A DNA stretch of 18,740 nt from DATAEU01 sp046724395 (GCA_046724395.1 JBKOWM010000134.1:1-18740), one strand, 5' to 3'. Positions 1-5,867 are shown, numbered from the stretch's first letter. Numbers and translations: made by a program. The notes: generated from the sequence alone by a model not told the origin.

Positions 1-215
1 TCAGCCAACCGCAGCCGCAGATGGTTCATCGCCGGGTCGACCCTCGACGCTGCGCCGCTAGCTGACAGCCCGTCGTGCGTCGCGCTCGGCCCCCGTTCGC
101 TCACGCGACCGACCAGTATGCCGGCGGCCATGGCGACAACGAGCATCGCCGACAGCGCGATCAGGTGCGTCCACCGCACTTGTGAACCTGCGATCCCGAT
201 CGTCACGCCCCTCAC
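1..215 (-). CDS. N-terminus of a membrane-anchored protein (partial, runs off the left edge)
   Basis: The minus strand reads from a GTG at 215 through 71 open codons to the window edge. A GGAGGAGAG ribosome binding site lies at 226-234, ten bases upstream of that GTG. The N-terminus starts VRGVTIGIAGSQVRWTHL and is followed by one clear membrane segment (LIALSAMLVVAMAAGILVG, about residues 18-36), then a polar Ser/Gly/Ala-rich stretch. This is a type II or tail-in anchor layout: short basic cytoplasmic end, one helix, then an extracytoplasmic or long soluble domain that is not in the window. The layout would suit the membrane part of an anti-sigma factor or a small sensor, but no family motif is visible, so no function is assigned. 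An in-frame ATG lies upstream near position 281 but has no ribosome binding site. Confidence 0.6.
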   Translation of the reverse strand, partial: MRGVTIGIAGSQVRWTHLIALSAMLVVAMAAGILVGRVSERGPSATHDGLSASGAASRVDPAMNHLRLRLA

Positions 216-745
216 GCTCAAAACTCTCTCCTCCGATTGGCACCCCGCCCCCATGACGGCGGTCAGCGTCGCGCTCGGAATCATCGTTGATCGCGCGCCC
301 TCGGCCGGTCGAACGCACCCGACCCTAGGAAGATGCGGAACGTTCGGAATCGGTCGTCGGTGCTAATTAATGAGCGAGCGATGACCTATGAATGAGCTGA
401 GGATTCGTCGAGCAGGGCAGAGATGCGGCCCAGCTCATTGCGCGACCGGATCCCGACCTTCGCGCTCGACGGTGAGGACGTCGCGTTTCGTGACGGCGAG
501 CAGAGCTTCGAGGCACTCCAAGGCGTGATGCGTCGGCGGCTGGGAGTGGAGGATGGCGCGTTCCTCGCCGTTGACCTGCTGGCTGTGTGGGCGGTCGCTC
601 CAGCGAACCCGTATGCGGAACGGGCGCGAGGGGCTCGAGGCCTACAGTTTGAAGCTCCTGTCGCGATCCCTAATCGGTTCGACCAGGAGCACCGGACCAC
701 CCTGCGTACGTACTACGAGCGGTCCTCTCGTCTCGCGCCATTCGC
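216..745. other. 530 bases without a convincing intact gene; possible LuxR-tail remnant
   Basis: Both strands carry open frames but none has a ribosome binding site with protein-like composition. The minus frame ending at 386 finishes KVGIRSRNELGRI plus a short tail. This resembles the last helix of LuxR-type DNA-binding domains (typically K[LV]GIRSR.ELAR), but the residues before it do not continue a helix-turn-helix in any frame. It may be a decayed C-terminal scrap of a LuxR-family gene, or chance. The 300-420 interval would hold the promoter of the minus-strand gene at the left edge. Confidence 0.25.
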
Positions 746-865
746 TCACATCGTGACGGCCGCTGCGATGATGCCCAGGGCGGCGATCGCCGCCACGGCT
801 GCAAGTAAAGCCAACGACGCGCGAAGGTCTTCCCGTAGTCGTAAGTCGTCGTCGAGGTCGTTCAC
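746..865 (-). CDS. 39-aa single-helix membrane microprotein
   Basis: GTG at 865 opens a 39-codon frame ending in TGA at 746. The protein has an acidic/charged N-terminal third (VNDLDDDLRLREDLR) followed by an uninterrupted Ala/Leu/Ile helix (residues 16-37) and ends at VTM. The sharp split between a charged cytoplasmic end and a hydrophobic helix of membrane-spanning length suggests a genuine small membrane protein. A weak AGAGGG element lies just before the start. It begins right after the stop codon that ends the decayed nucleotidyltransferase reading frame, so it might instead be an unrelated out-of-frame tail. No family is recognised. Confidence 0.4.
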   Translation of the reverse strand: MNDLDDDLRLREDLRASLALLAAVAAIAALGIIAAAVTM

Positions 866-872
866 GATCCCT

Positions 873-1122
873 CTATACCCAGTGCCGTTCTGTCGATACC
901 GAATAGAAGGAATGACGAAACTCCTGGTCGCTGCGATCAAGGCCGTCGGCGGTGGGTACCGGAAGCGAGTCGGGAGCGATCGTGTCTTCGTAGTAAAGGC
1001 GAAGTCCCAATTAGAGTCCGGCCGCTCCGTTCCCGCGCACTTGAGCCACCGAGCGCAACCGCAACTACGCCTTGCACTTCTGCGAGCCGGTCCGCGAGCC
1101 ACTTCACGAGCTGACGATGCCG
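873..1122 (-). pseudogene. Nucleotidyltransferase-domain protein, frameshifted remnant
   Basis: Three consecutive minus-strand frames join into a standard N-terminal nucleotidyltransferase core. Frame one (about 1122-1033) reads VKWLADRLAEVQGVVAVALG then GSSAR. Frame two (1033-1001) reads GTERPDSNWDF. Frame three (998-873) reads LYYEDTIAPDSLPV and stops at a TAG. Together they give GGSxAxG followed by the DxD-like SNWD, the usual NTP-binding and metal-binding motifs of MNT/KNTase-like proteins, where GGSRARGTHRPDSDWDLGLYY is typical. One missing G at about 1033 (CGGG for CGGGG) and another at about 999 (TTCGCC for TTCGGCC) restore the full motif exactly. The remaining two thirds of a normal protein (usually over 250 aa) is absent. 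This is a broken gene unless the two G losses are sequence errors; the truncated C-terminus argues for real decay. Confidence 0.7.
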
Positions 1123-1349
1123 TCGCTCCCTCGACCGGCCGAGTGCCGCAAGTGGTGGACTTTGAGCTACGCCATCCTCGCTCTTCATGCATCTGAGCGA
1201 GCAGTTCCTTGGTGTCCTCACCTCCCTCGAAGGCGTCCACCTTGGCCATCGAACCGACGCTGAAGTAACGGCCGTCTGAGACCTGCGAGCAGGCACCGTA
1301 CGGGAGGCTCGGGGGCCTTCCGGCCGGCACTTCCTCCACTACGGCAACA

Positions 1350-1483
1350 GGTTGGGCGTCGCGTGCGGTGCCGGGCTCCGCGTATGCTCAGTGGCCGGCC
1401 CGCACGCTAAGCCCGCCCTCGTGGAGACGACAGTTCGGTCTGACCCGTCGACGCCGGCCGCCATCGCCTCGTCGACGATCTTG
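1350..1483 (-). pseudogene. Copy C of the small CxxC/HWAH family (internal deletion, nonsense, frameshift)
   Basis: The minus strand carries IVDEAMAAGVDGSDRTVVST, which matches residues in the middle of the intact copy at 3152-3496 and of the copy at 17682. About 30 codons are then missing, including the CxxC knuckle. The tail resumes as GGLSVRAGH, a TGA where the other copies have TGG (Trp), then AYAEP, a one-base insertion, and APHATP. Three independent lesions are therefore visible: an internal deletion, a nonsense change and a frameshift. The N-terminal third is also missing. The homology is easy to see at DNA level: the 1356-1400 stretch closely matches 3168-3212 and 2397-2441. Confidence 0.7.
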
Positions 1484-1991
1484 CAGCTTTGACCTGCGGT
1501 CGGCTGCTTCGATCCGTCGAACTCGAACCCGACAAGCACGCTGTACTCGCGGAGTAGCGCGACGTGCCTTGTCCTCTTGCCTGCGTTCACGGGCTCGCTC
1601 GGTAGTTCTTTCCTGCTGAGACTTACCCATTTGAACGGGCACGGGGCCGAAGGGTTACCTGGTCGTCGTCTTCGACGGATCTCGACCCGCCGACCCTTGA
1701 TCGAGTGCTCGTATGGCAAGTGTTCGCATCTCCGTGCGCCACAAGCCTTCGGAGACAGCAAACAGCGAGATTTCTTGTCACTCGTTTTCGGTCCGCGCCG
1801 CGTGGGTAGCCCCATCGACCGCGGGGGGCCGTTTTCTCCGAACAGCCCGTACGGGGACGACAGTCTCTCGGCACGGCTCCCCGCCCATATCTCGTCGGTG
1901 GGCGACGGTGGGGCCTGAGCCACCCGGCGAAGAAGCGGCGGGGTCCGGGTACGACCGGAATGAAGGTGGCCGTGCCCGGCCTGTCGTACGT
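1484..1991. other. About 500 bases with no assignable gene
   Basis: The minus strand has an ATG at 1630 that opens a strongly charged start (MGKSQQERTTERARERRQED), which looks like a real protein N-terminus. It has no ribosome binding site, and the frame soon loses protein-like composition. A second minus frame reads LLREYSVLVGFEFDGSKQP at about 1500-1560, just before copy C of the CxxC family. These look like scraps of one or two broken genes rather than a working one. No RNA gene, repeat or promoter could be supported. Confidence 0.3.
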
Positions 1992-2138
1992 CTAGGTCTG
2001 GGGACCGTCAAACAGCGCCGGGGCGCGGAGTGCGTCGGACGGCGACGAGTAAATCCTCATGTACTGACTGGCTTCGGCGAAGGAGGCCGGCAGCTGGACG
2101 TCGGCCTCCACGACCCCGGCCTCGGGCAGACGCCCCAA
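1992..2138 (-). pseudogene. Short coding fragment of unknown function (48 aa)
   Basis: A minus frame from TTG 2138 to TAG 1992 reads LPEAGVVEADVQLPASF, then AEASQYMRIYSSPSDALRAP, and ends ALFDGPQT. Its composition is balanced and protein-like, unlike the Arg-rich shadow frames around it. There is no ribosome binding site. A protein-like segment in a different frame lies upstream (MTADARDIAPAAGRRYVLAL, ATG at 2244), so the two may be halves of one gene separated by a frameshift near 2130. No family is recognised. Confidence 0.3.
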
Positions 2139-2391
2139 GGACGGTCACACCAGGAGATTGCGCCACGGCCGTTGCGTCGCTTGCTAAGGCGAGGACGTAC
2201 CTACGTCCAGCAGCTGGGGCGATGTCGCGTGCGTCGGCGGTCATTGCGCTCCTTCTCAGTATGGGTTCGGGTTGCCGCAGGGCGATAGTCCGTTGGGACG
2301 TGAGGTCTCCACGGACGCCCTAGTCCATCGGAGAGTGCGTTCATTGCGTCTCTGATGCCCCCGCGACTTCGAGCTTCTGCTACGGCGAGAC

Positions 2392-2500
2392 CCTTCGGTG
2401 TCGCGTGCGGTGCCGGTTCTGCGTGCGCCCAGTGGCGAGCCCGGGCGCCGAGTGCGCCCACGTAGTGCACGCGCTTCCCGCGGCCACGACGAAACGCTCT
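2392..2500 (-). pseudogene. Copy D of the small CxxC/HWAH family (C-terminal tail only)
   Basis: The minus strand reads RGKRVHYVGALGARARHW followed by AHAEPAPHATP. It matches the last 30 residues of the intact copy at 3152-3496 (GRTVHYVGGLGVRAGHW, then AHAEPAPHATP) without gaps. The CxxC pair that should precede it has been lost (RRGRGK in place of CVVCGR), and nothing upstream resembles the N-terminal helical part. The stretch at about 2397-2441 is nearly identical in DNA to the corresponding stretches of copies A and C. It is a dead 3' fragment. Confidence 0.65.
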
Positions 2501-2648
2501 TGGCCCCATCCGCAGCCGAAGGGCAAGTAGACGTGGGCGGCGTCGGATGGTCGGGCTTTCGTCACCGGCCTGCTGAACGCCGACGAGGTAAGCGGCCGGG
2601 GCTGGCCTTGCTCGGCCCCATTACCCCACCCGCTTCTGGGTGGGCCGG

Positions 2649-2804
2649 TCATCCTTCCAGCACACCCGCATTGAGACGGCTCCGATCACCCGGGTCGCGA
2701 AGACAGCCATCGAATGGGTACACCCGCCGGCTCAGCGCCTTGCGGACGGCTTCGACCTCACCCAGGAACCGAGCCCACCGGTACATGGCGGATCGAAGCG
2801 TCAT
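2649..2804 (-). CDS. Small basic protein, 51 aa (possibly with a shifted C-terminus)
   Basis: ATG at 2804 opens MTLRSAMYRWARFLGEVEAV followed by RKALSRRVYPF. This N-terminus resembles a class of roughly 50-aa basic actinobacterial proteins of the form M.LRS.LYR.AR.LGDV.AVR.G...+R..R, recalled from general familiarity and not checked. After RRVY the expected continuing basic stretch is replaced by PFDGCLRDPGDRS, so the end may be out of frame. No strong ribosome binding site is visible. Function is unknown for this kind of protein. Confidence is moderate because the frame could also be extended upstream to 2897. Confidence 0.4.
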   Translation of the reverse strand: MTLRSAMYRWARFLGEVEAVRKALSRRVYPFDGCLRDPGDRSRLNAGVLEG

Positions 2805-2968
2805 CGTGCCCCATGATGTTCCGGCGACGAGAGAGAAGACAACCGCCAATTCGCGAGGGTGCCGCAATACCAGAGATAAGGCGGCGACCCGGGCCACATA
2901 GGTCTGGGCTAGTGTTCGGCGCGTGACTGAGGCTCGGCCTCGAGGCTCGAGGAGGCGGTCGACCGCGT

Positions 2969-3096
2969 ATGCGTGATTGGCTCGCGTACATAGGGGATCG
3001 CGTCGTGAAGACGTCCTCTACGTGGTCGGCGCGTTCGTCTTCGTGGTGCTCGTGATGTTGGCGATCAACGTCGCGATCTACTGGGATTTCGGATGA
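2969..3096 (+). pseudogene. Small single-helix membrane protein with a one-base frameshift
   Basis: ATG at 2969, with GGAGG at 2951-2955, starts MRDWLAYIGDRVV. The frame then turns into Ser-rich nonsense. Adding one G after position 3008 (GTGAA to GTGGAA) joins it to EDVLYVVGAFVFVVLVMLAI and NVAIYWDFG, ending at TGA 3096. The repaired protein would be 42 aa: a short amphipathic start, one membrane helix and a short tail. As it stands the helix can only be reached from a TTG at 2977 or by frameshifting. A TAGTGT element with a GTG six bases later (2923) lies upstream and could be a leaderless promoter. It is either a freshly broken microprotein gene or a one-base sequence error. Confidence 0.5.
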
Positions 3097-3151
3097 GCAC
3101 GCTGCGCTCGTCGTGATGCCTCCGGACGGCGTTGGCGGGGCACACCCTACG

Positions 3152-3496
3152 CTATCGAGAGAGCTTGGGTGTCGCGTGCGGTGCTGGCTCCGCGTGCGCC
3201 CAATGGCCGGCGCGGACCCCTAGCCCGCCGACGTAGTGGACCGTCCGGCCGCATACAACGCAGTCGAGGACGACGCGCTCAAGTTCGCGCTCGAGGTCGG
3301 CCTTCACCGAGAGCAGCTCGGCGCGGATCATCTTCACTGAGACGACGAGCTTGTGCGAGCCGTCGAGCCCGGCGACCATCGCCTCGTCGACGGTCGCGTC
3401 GGTGTTCGCCGCCTGCTCGATGACGCGCCGGACGGCAGGCTCGAGAACCTCGCGCTCCTCCAGTCGCATCGCCGGACTGTAGGGAGGACGTCCCAC
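3152..3496 (-). CDS. Copy A (intact) of a small CxxC/HWAH-tail protein family
   Basis: This 114-aa protein is the only undamaged member of a family with five copies in the window. Residues about 10-45 form a helical, acidic/Ala-rich part (EEREVLEPAVRRVIEQAA, then VDEAMVAGLDGS). Residues 46-75 form a second charged helix (KMIRAELLSVKADLEREL). The C-terminus carries CVVCGRTVHYVGG and GHWAHAEPAPHATP. The CxxCG pair with the following His cluster (TVH, HWAH, PH) could form a small zinc-binding knuckle; that is inference. The GTG start at 3496 is preferred because copy B also begins GTG-GGA and the MGxxP residues align. A tandem 11-bp repeat lies directly upstream. I do not recognise the family and assign no function; the helices plus knuckle would suit a small protein- or nucleic-acid-binding adaptor. 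Confidence 0.7.
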   Translation of the reverse strand: MGRPPYSPAMRLEEREVLEPAVRRVIEQAANTDATVDEAMVAGLDGSHKLVVSVKMIRAELLSVKADLERELERVVLDCVVCGRTVHYVGGLGVRAGHWAHAEPAPHATPKLSR

Positions 3497-3504
3497 ACGC
3501 GCGG

Positions 3505-3526
3505 CGGGTCATAATCGGGTCATAAC
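3505..3526. repeat. Tandem 11-bp direct repeat upstream of copy A
   Basis: The plus strand has CGGGTCATAAT immediately followed by CGGGTCATAAC, 10 of 11 bases identical, and the period is one helical turn. It sits 9 bases upstream of the GTG start of the minus-strand gene at 3152-3496, where a regulator or RNA polymerase would bind. On the minus strand each unit contains TTATGACCCG. It could be an operator or a duplicated -10-like element. Confidence 0.5.
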
Positions 3527-3616
3527 CGTCCCCGCTCGTCAGAGCCTCGGGCATCTGCCCTCCGTACGAAACCGCACGTCACGGCATACGGCGGTAAGTC
3601 GCGGAGCGGCACTCAC

Positions 3617-3659
3617 CGGATTATGAGTCCGCTGCTCTGACCGACTGAGCTACCGCCCC
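3617..3659 (-). tRNA. Truncated tRNA-Met(CAT): 5' half through the anticodon stem
   Basis: From 3659 the minus strand reads the acceptor 5' strand GGGGCGG, TA, the D stem GCTC/GAGC with a normal D loop (AGTCGGTCA), the anticodon stem GCGGA, loop CTCATAA (anticodon CAT at 3625-3623) and the pairing TCCG. This is typical of bacterial elongator tRNA-Met. After 3617 the match stops: the last anticodon-stem base does not pair (G opposite G), there is no TTCRA T-loop, and no CCGCCCC 3' acceptor strand follows. The gene is therefore cut after about 43 nt. It is not an intron split, because both sides of the anticodon stem are contiguous. No 3' half was found elsewhere in the window. Confidence 0.7.
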
Positions 3660-3730
3660 GCCGCTCCTAAACGACGGATCGACACACCAAACCACAGAAC
3701 GCTTGGTCCCTCGCGGCCTGCTTACGCGCC

Positions 3731-3922
3731 TCAGGCTCCCGTCTGGTCGTCCGCCTCCGGGAGAACGACGAGGTCGGCGTTCGCCTCGATCAGTGTCAGG
3801 TCGATGATCTCCTCGGTCGCGGTCTGCGTTCTGCGCTGAAACGCCTCCAGGCGATCGAGAACGTTGTCGTGGTCGAGCCGGATCGGCTCGTCGTCGTCGT
3901 CGAGTGGAGCTCGTCGTCCCAC
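3731..3922 (-). CDS. Small acidic protein, 63 aa, unknown function
   Basis: GTG at 3922 follows a strong GGGAGGGG ribosome binding site (3929-3936) at normal spacing. The product is acidic and probably helical: MGRRAPLDDDDEPIRLDHDN, then a helix around VLDRLEAFQRRTQTATEEII, then DLTLIEANADLVVLPEADDQ. There is no signal peptide, membrane helix or Cys. The frame shows protein-like codon use. The truncated tRNA lies downstream on the same strand. It faces away from the pilus regulator gene, so the 3923-4156 interval probably holds two divergent promoters. The family is not recognised. Confidence 0.6.
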   Translation of the reverse strand: MGRRAPLDDDDEPIRLDHDNVLDRLEAFQRRTQTATEEIIDLTLIEANADLVVLPEADDQTGA

Positions 3923-4057
3923 GTCGATCCCCTCCCGTTCGTGGACGCCACGTTACCCTCGCCACACAACCGAGTCGAATCTCACACCCCCCGGCGGCCT
4001 TCTTGGCATGGAGTTGCCCGAGCCTCGGAGCGGCCCCACGCGGTCGTGCGCGCAACG

Positions 4058-4066
4058 TACGTAGGC
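4058..4066. promoter_or_regulatory. TACGTAGGC motif upstream of the LuxR-type regulator
   Basis: TACGTAGGC at 4058-4066 lies about 90 bases before the regulator start. The same nine bases recur exactly at 4959-4967 upstream of flp, and CGTAGGCC recurs at 5025-5032. An inverted repeat TAGG-n5-CCTA follows at 4072-4084. The placement before both the regulator and the pilin gene suggests a shared operator, possibly for the encoded LuxR-type protein. This is inference from position and repetition only. Confidence 0.35.
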
Positions 4067-4156
4067 CGTTCTAGGTAAGTCCTACTCCCTTCGTCCTATT
4101 GTCCTGCGCCGCAAGGCGTCGGTAACGTCGAGCGCGTCACCCGAGTTGGAGGATGG

Positions 4157-4894
4157 ATGCACGCATCTGGTCAAGGACGCGGCCGCGAACCGATCCGCCT
4201 GATCCTCATCGAGTCCGTAGGAATCGTGAGGGCCAGCCTACGGCTGACGTTCGCCGCGGAGCCCGACCTCCTGCTGCTGGGGGAAACCGCCCACGCCGAC
4301 GACGGACTCGACCTCGCCGTTGCCGCCCGCGGCCAAGGCCTGGCCGTCGCGCTCGTCGGCCTGGAGCTCGCCGGAGATCACGATGCCTTCTGGCTGATCC
4401 GCTCACTTCGCCAGCGGTGCCCCGAGCTCGCCATCCTGGCGACCGGCATCGCCCTCGATCGCGGCGCGATATCCCAAGGCTTGTTCGCGGGCGCGGACGG
4501 CTTCATCCACAAGAACTCGCCTCCCGAACGATTCGTCGAGGCCACCCGTCGAGCCGCGGACGGAGAGGTTGTGCTGGAGGGTCTGCCGCGAGGCGCGCTC
4601 GGTGGCATCGTCGAGGACGTCGAGACGCTCGAGCGGCGAGCGACGGGCATGACGCTGACAGATCGCGAGCAGGCGGTGCTCGCCGCTGCGGCGGACGGCC
4701 TGACGGCGCGCGAGATCGGCCGGAGGCTCGGAGTCAGCGAGCGCACCGTGACCACGCACCTCAACAACATCTACCGCAAGCTGAACGTGAGCAGCCGGAT
4801 CGCCGCCCTTTCCGCGGTCTCGCGAATGGGTGTGATCACGCTCCCCGCGTTTCAGGCCGAGCGTCTCGACGACCGGTCGGCCGCCGTCTCCTGA
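4157..4894 (+). CDS. LuxR/NarL-type transcriptional regulator with a degenerate receiver domain
   Basis: This 245-aa protein has a receiver-like N-terminal domain (residues 12-135) and a C-terminal LuxR helix-turn-helix (residues 165-215: LTDREQAVLAAAADGLTARE, RRLGVSERTVTTHLNNIYRK). NarL-family regulators normally have an acidic DD pair near residue 10, a phospho-acceptor Asp at the end of beta 3 and a Lys before beta 5. Here the acidic pair is replaced by IES (residues 18-20), the acceptor position is Gly68 (ALVGLEL in place of LLDLxM), and only the Lys survives (FIHKNSP, K119). The domain probably cannot be phosphorylated, so activity is likely set by protein level, a ligand or a partner. 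The ATG at 4157 follows GGAGG at 4148-4152; the nearby ATG at 4153 is in another frame. Its place directly upstream of flp suggests it controls the pilus genes. Confidence 0.85.
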   Translation: MHASGQGRGREPIRLILIESVGIVRASLRLTFAAEPDLLLLGETAHADDGLDLAVAARGQGLAVALVGLELAGDHDAFWLIRSLRQRCPELAILATGIALDRGAISQGLFAGADGFIHKNSPPERFVEATRRAADGEVVLEGLPRGALGGIVEDVETLERRATGMTLTDREQAVLAAAADGLTAREIGRRLGVSERTVTTHLNNIYRKLNVSSRIAALSAVSRMGVITLPAFQAERLDDRSAAVS

Positions 4895-4958
4895 TCCCGC
4901 GAGGCCGGTCCTCTTCCCGCGATGGTCTCCGCGATGGTTCTGACTTCGCGCCGTCGAA

Positions 4959-4967
4959 TACGTAGGC
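4959..4967. promoter_or_regulatory. TACGTAGGC motif in the flp upstream region
   Basis: An exact second copy of the nine bases at 4058-4066, here followed by CACGTACGC, so two TACG-type half sites occur 14 bases apart. It is about 165 bases upstream of the flp start, with the shorter copy CGTAGGCC at 5025-5032 in between. The 236-base gap between the regulator and flp is the only sizeable one in the locus before tadE and most likely contains the pilin promoter. No clear -35/-10 pair could be fixed. Confidence 0.35.
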
Positions 4968-5130
4968 GACGGCACGTACGCAAAGTCGCTCAGGAGAGCA
5001 CGAACCCACTCCGGATACCACCTCCGTAGGCCGCCCGGATAGCGTCGCCGCCGACAACGCAGGCTCCGCTGGATGACGCCGCCGTCGCGACGTTCTCCGG
5101 CCATCACGTGGGAAGGGGGTGAGCATTCAT

Positions 5131-5376
5131 ATGCTGCTTGCGGCCTACACCCACGTTCGCGTCGTGGCCGCGGACCTCCGTTCGCGTATGCACGACCGCT
5201 TCGTCGAGCTGACGAAGAGCGAGGTCGGTGCGAGCGCTGCCGAGTACGCGCTGCTCGTGTCGCTGATCGCGATCGTGATCGTGGTCGGAGCATTCGCGCT
5301 CGGCAACGCCATCAACGATCGTCTCGACACCACGGCGGACTGCATCGGCGGTCCAGCCGGCGCTCCCTGCGTCTGA
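5131..5376 (+). CDS. flp: Flp type IVc prepilin (major pilin subunit)
   Basis: The 81-aa product carries the Flp signature. A hydrophilic leader ends at EVG, then comes ASAAEYALLVSLIAIVIVVG. This fits the G-x4-E-Y rule for cleavage by a TadV/CpaA-type prepilin peptidase after the Gly, leaving a mature pilin of about 48 aa with one hydrophobic N-terminal helix used for polymerisation. A short Cys-containing C-terminus follows (TADCIGGPAGAPCV), whose two Cys could form a disulphide. ATG 5131 is chosen because a near-perfect AAGGGGGTGA ribosome binding site lies at 5113-5122. This gives a leader of about 33 residues, longer than usual for Flp; an internal ATG at 5188 would give a typical short leader but has no obvious ribosome binding site. 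It is the first structural gene of the locus and is separated from tadE by two hairpins. Confidence 0.9.
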   Translation: MLLAAYTHVRVVAADLRSRMHDRFVELTKSEVGASAAEYALLVSLIAIVIVVGAFALGNAINDRLDTTADCIGGPAGAPCV

Positions 5377-5386
5377 GCGTTGGAAA

Positions 5387-5406
5387 AGAGCGGCTCCGGC
5401 CGCTCT
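5387..5406. promoter_or_regulatory. First intercistronic hairpin after flp (8-bp stem, TCCG loop)
   Basis: AGAGCGGC pairs perfectly with GCCGCTCT around a four-base TCCG loop, beginning 11 bases after the flp stop. No T-run follows, so it is a poor intrinsic terminator. It is directly abutted by a second, longer palindrome. Such structures commonly stabilise the 3' end of an abundant upstream message or limit read-through into downstream genes; that role is inferred. Confidence 0.65.
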
Positions 5407-5433
5407 CCGTCTCCCGGCATGCCGGGAGACGGA
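5406..5433. promoter_or_regulatory. Second intercistronic hairpin: 28-bp perfect palindrome before tadE
   Basis: Positions 5406-5433 are a perfect 28-bp palindrome centred on GGCATGCC. In RNA it can form a GC-rich stem of 12 pairs with a four-base CATG loop. It overlaps the end of the first hairpin by one base, and the tadE ribosome binding site follows about 20 bases later. The arrangement flp, double hairpin, minor-pilin genes would allow much pilin and little of the assembly machinery from one transcript. As DNA it could also bind a dimeric protein. Confidence 0.7.
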
Positions 5434-5465
5434 TGGAGGCCGGAAGAGGCAATGGAGGGAGACAC

Positions 5466-5867
5466 GTGAAGGTGAGGCCGACAGACGATCGTGGTGCGGT
5501 CGCGGTCGAGTTCGCGATCCTGGTTCCGCTGCTCGTCGTGATCCTGTTCGGGATCGTGGCGGTCGGCGTCGCGCTGTTCCGGGTCGTGAACTACACGAGC
5601 GCCGCGCGTGAGGGCGCTCGCTACGCGGCGGTGCACTGTCGCCCGGAGGCGACGGCGTGCACCGGCGATCTCATCGCCGATCGCGTCGAGCAGGCGGCCA
5701 ACGGCAATCCCGTCGGTCCGGGCTCCCCCACGGCCGACGTCGACTGCTCCGTCGCTCCCGGGGCGCCGGTGACCGTCTCGTGGGAGCAGATGGTCCCGCT
5801 GCAGATTCCGCTCCTGCCGGATCTCTCGTTCACGATGACCGTCGCCGGGACGTTCCGATGCGAGTAA
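5466..5867 (+). CDS. tadE: TadE-like minor pilin / pseudopilin
   Basis: The 133-aa product starts with a short basic/acidic leader (VKVRPTDDRG) followed by AVAVEFAILVPLLVVILFGI. This is the TadE pattern: Gly, four residues, Glu, then a hydrophobic helix. TadE proteins are processed by the same peptidase as Flp and are needed for pilus assembly or initiation. The rest is a periplasm/outside-facing domain with three Cys (AVHCRPEATACTG, VDCSV) plus FRCE at the extreme end. GTG 5466 is preferred because GGAGGGAG precedes it; an open frame extends further upstream but crosses the hairpins. The last 10 bases overlap the start of the next gene, which implies translational coupling. Confidence 0.85.
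   Translation: MKVRPTDDRGAVAVEFAILVPLLVVILFGIVAVGVALFRVVNYTSAAREGARYAAVHCRPEATACTGDLIADRVEQAANGNPVGPGSPTADVDCSVAPGAPVTVSWEQMVPLQIPLLPDLSFTMTVAGTFRCE

Noticed and set aside
423..1196. 257-codon open frame on the plus strand
   Set aside because: It has no ribosome binding site, is Ser/Arg-rich, and runs opposite to the nucleotidyltransferase remnant, whose motifs are far more specific. GC-rich DNA readily gives such shadow frames.
1500..1560. Resemblance of VLVGFEFDG to VLVGFDIND in the secreted protein at 13149-13445
   Set aside because: The match covers only about six residues and 15 of 18 bases with no extension, so chance cannot be excluded.
3621..4055. 144-codon minus frame ending in GGAVAQSVRAADS
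   Set aside because: The ending is the translation of the tRNA 5' half, a well-known spurious product; the rest is Arg-rich and conflicts with the better-supported 63-aa gene at 3731-3922.
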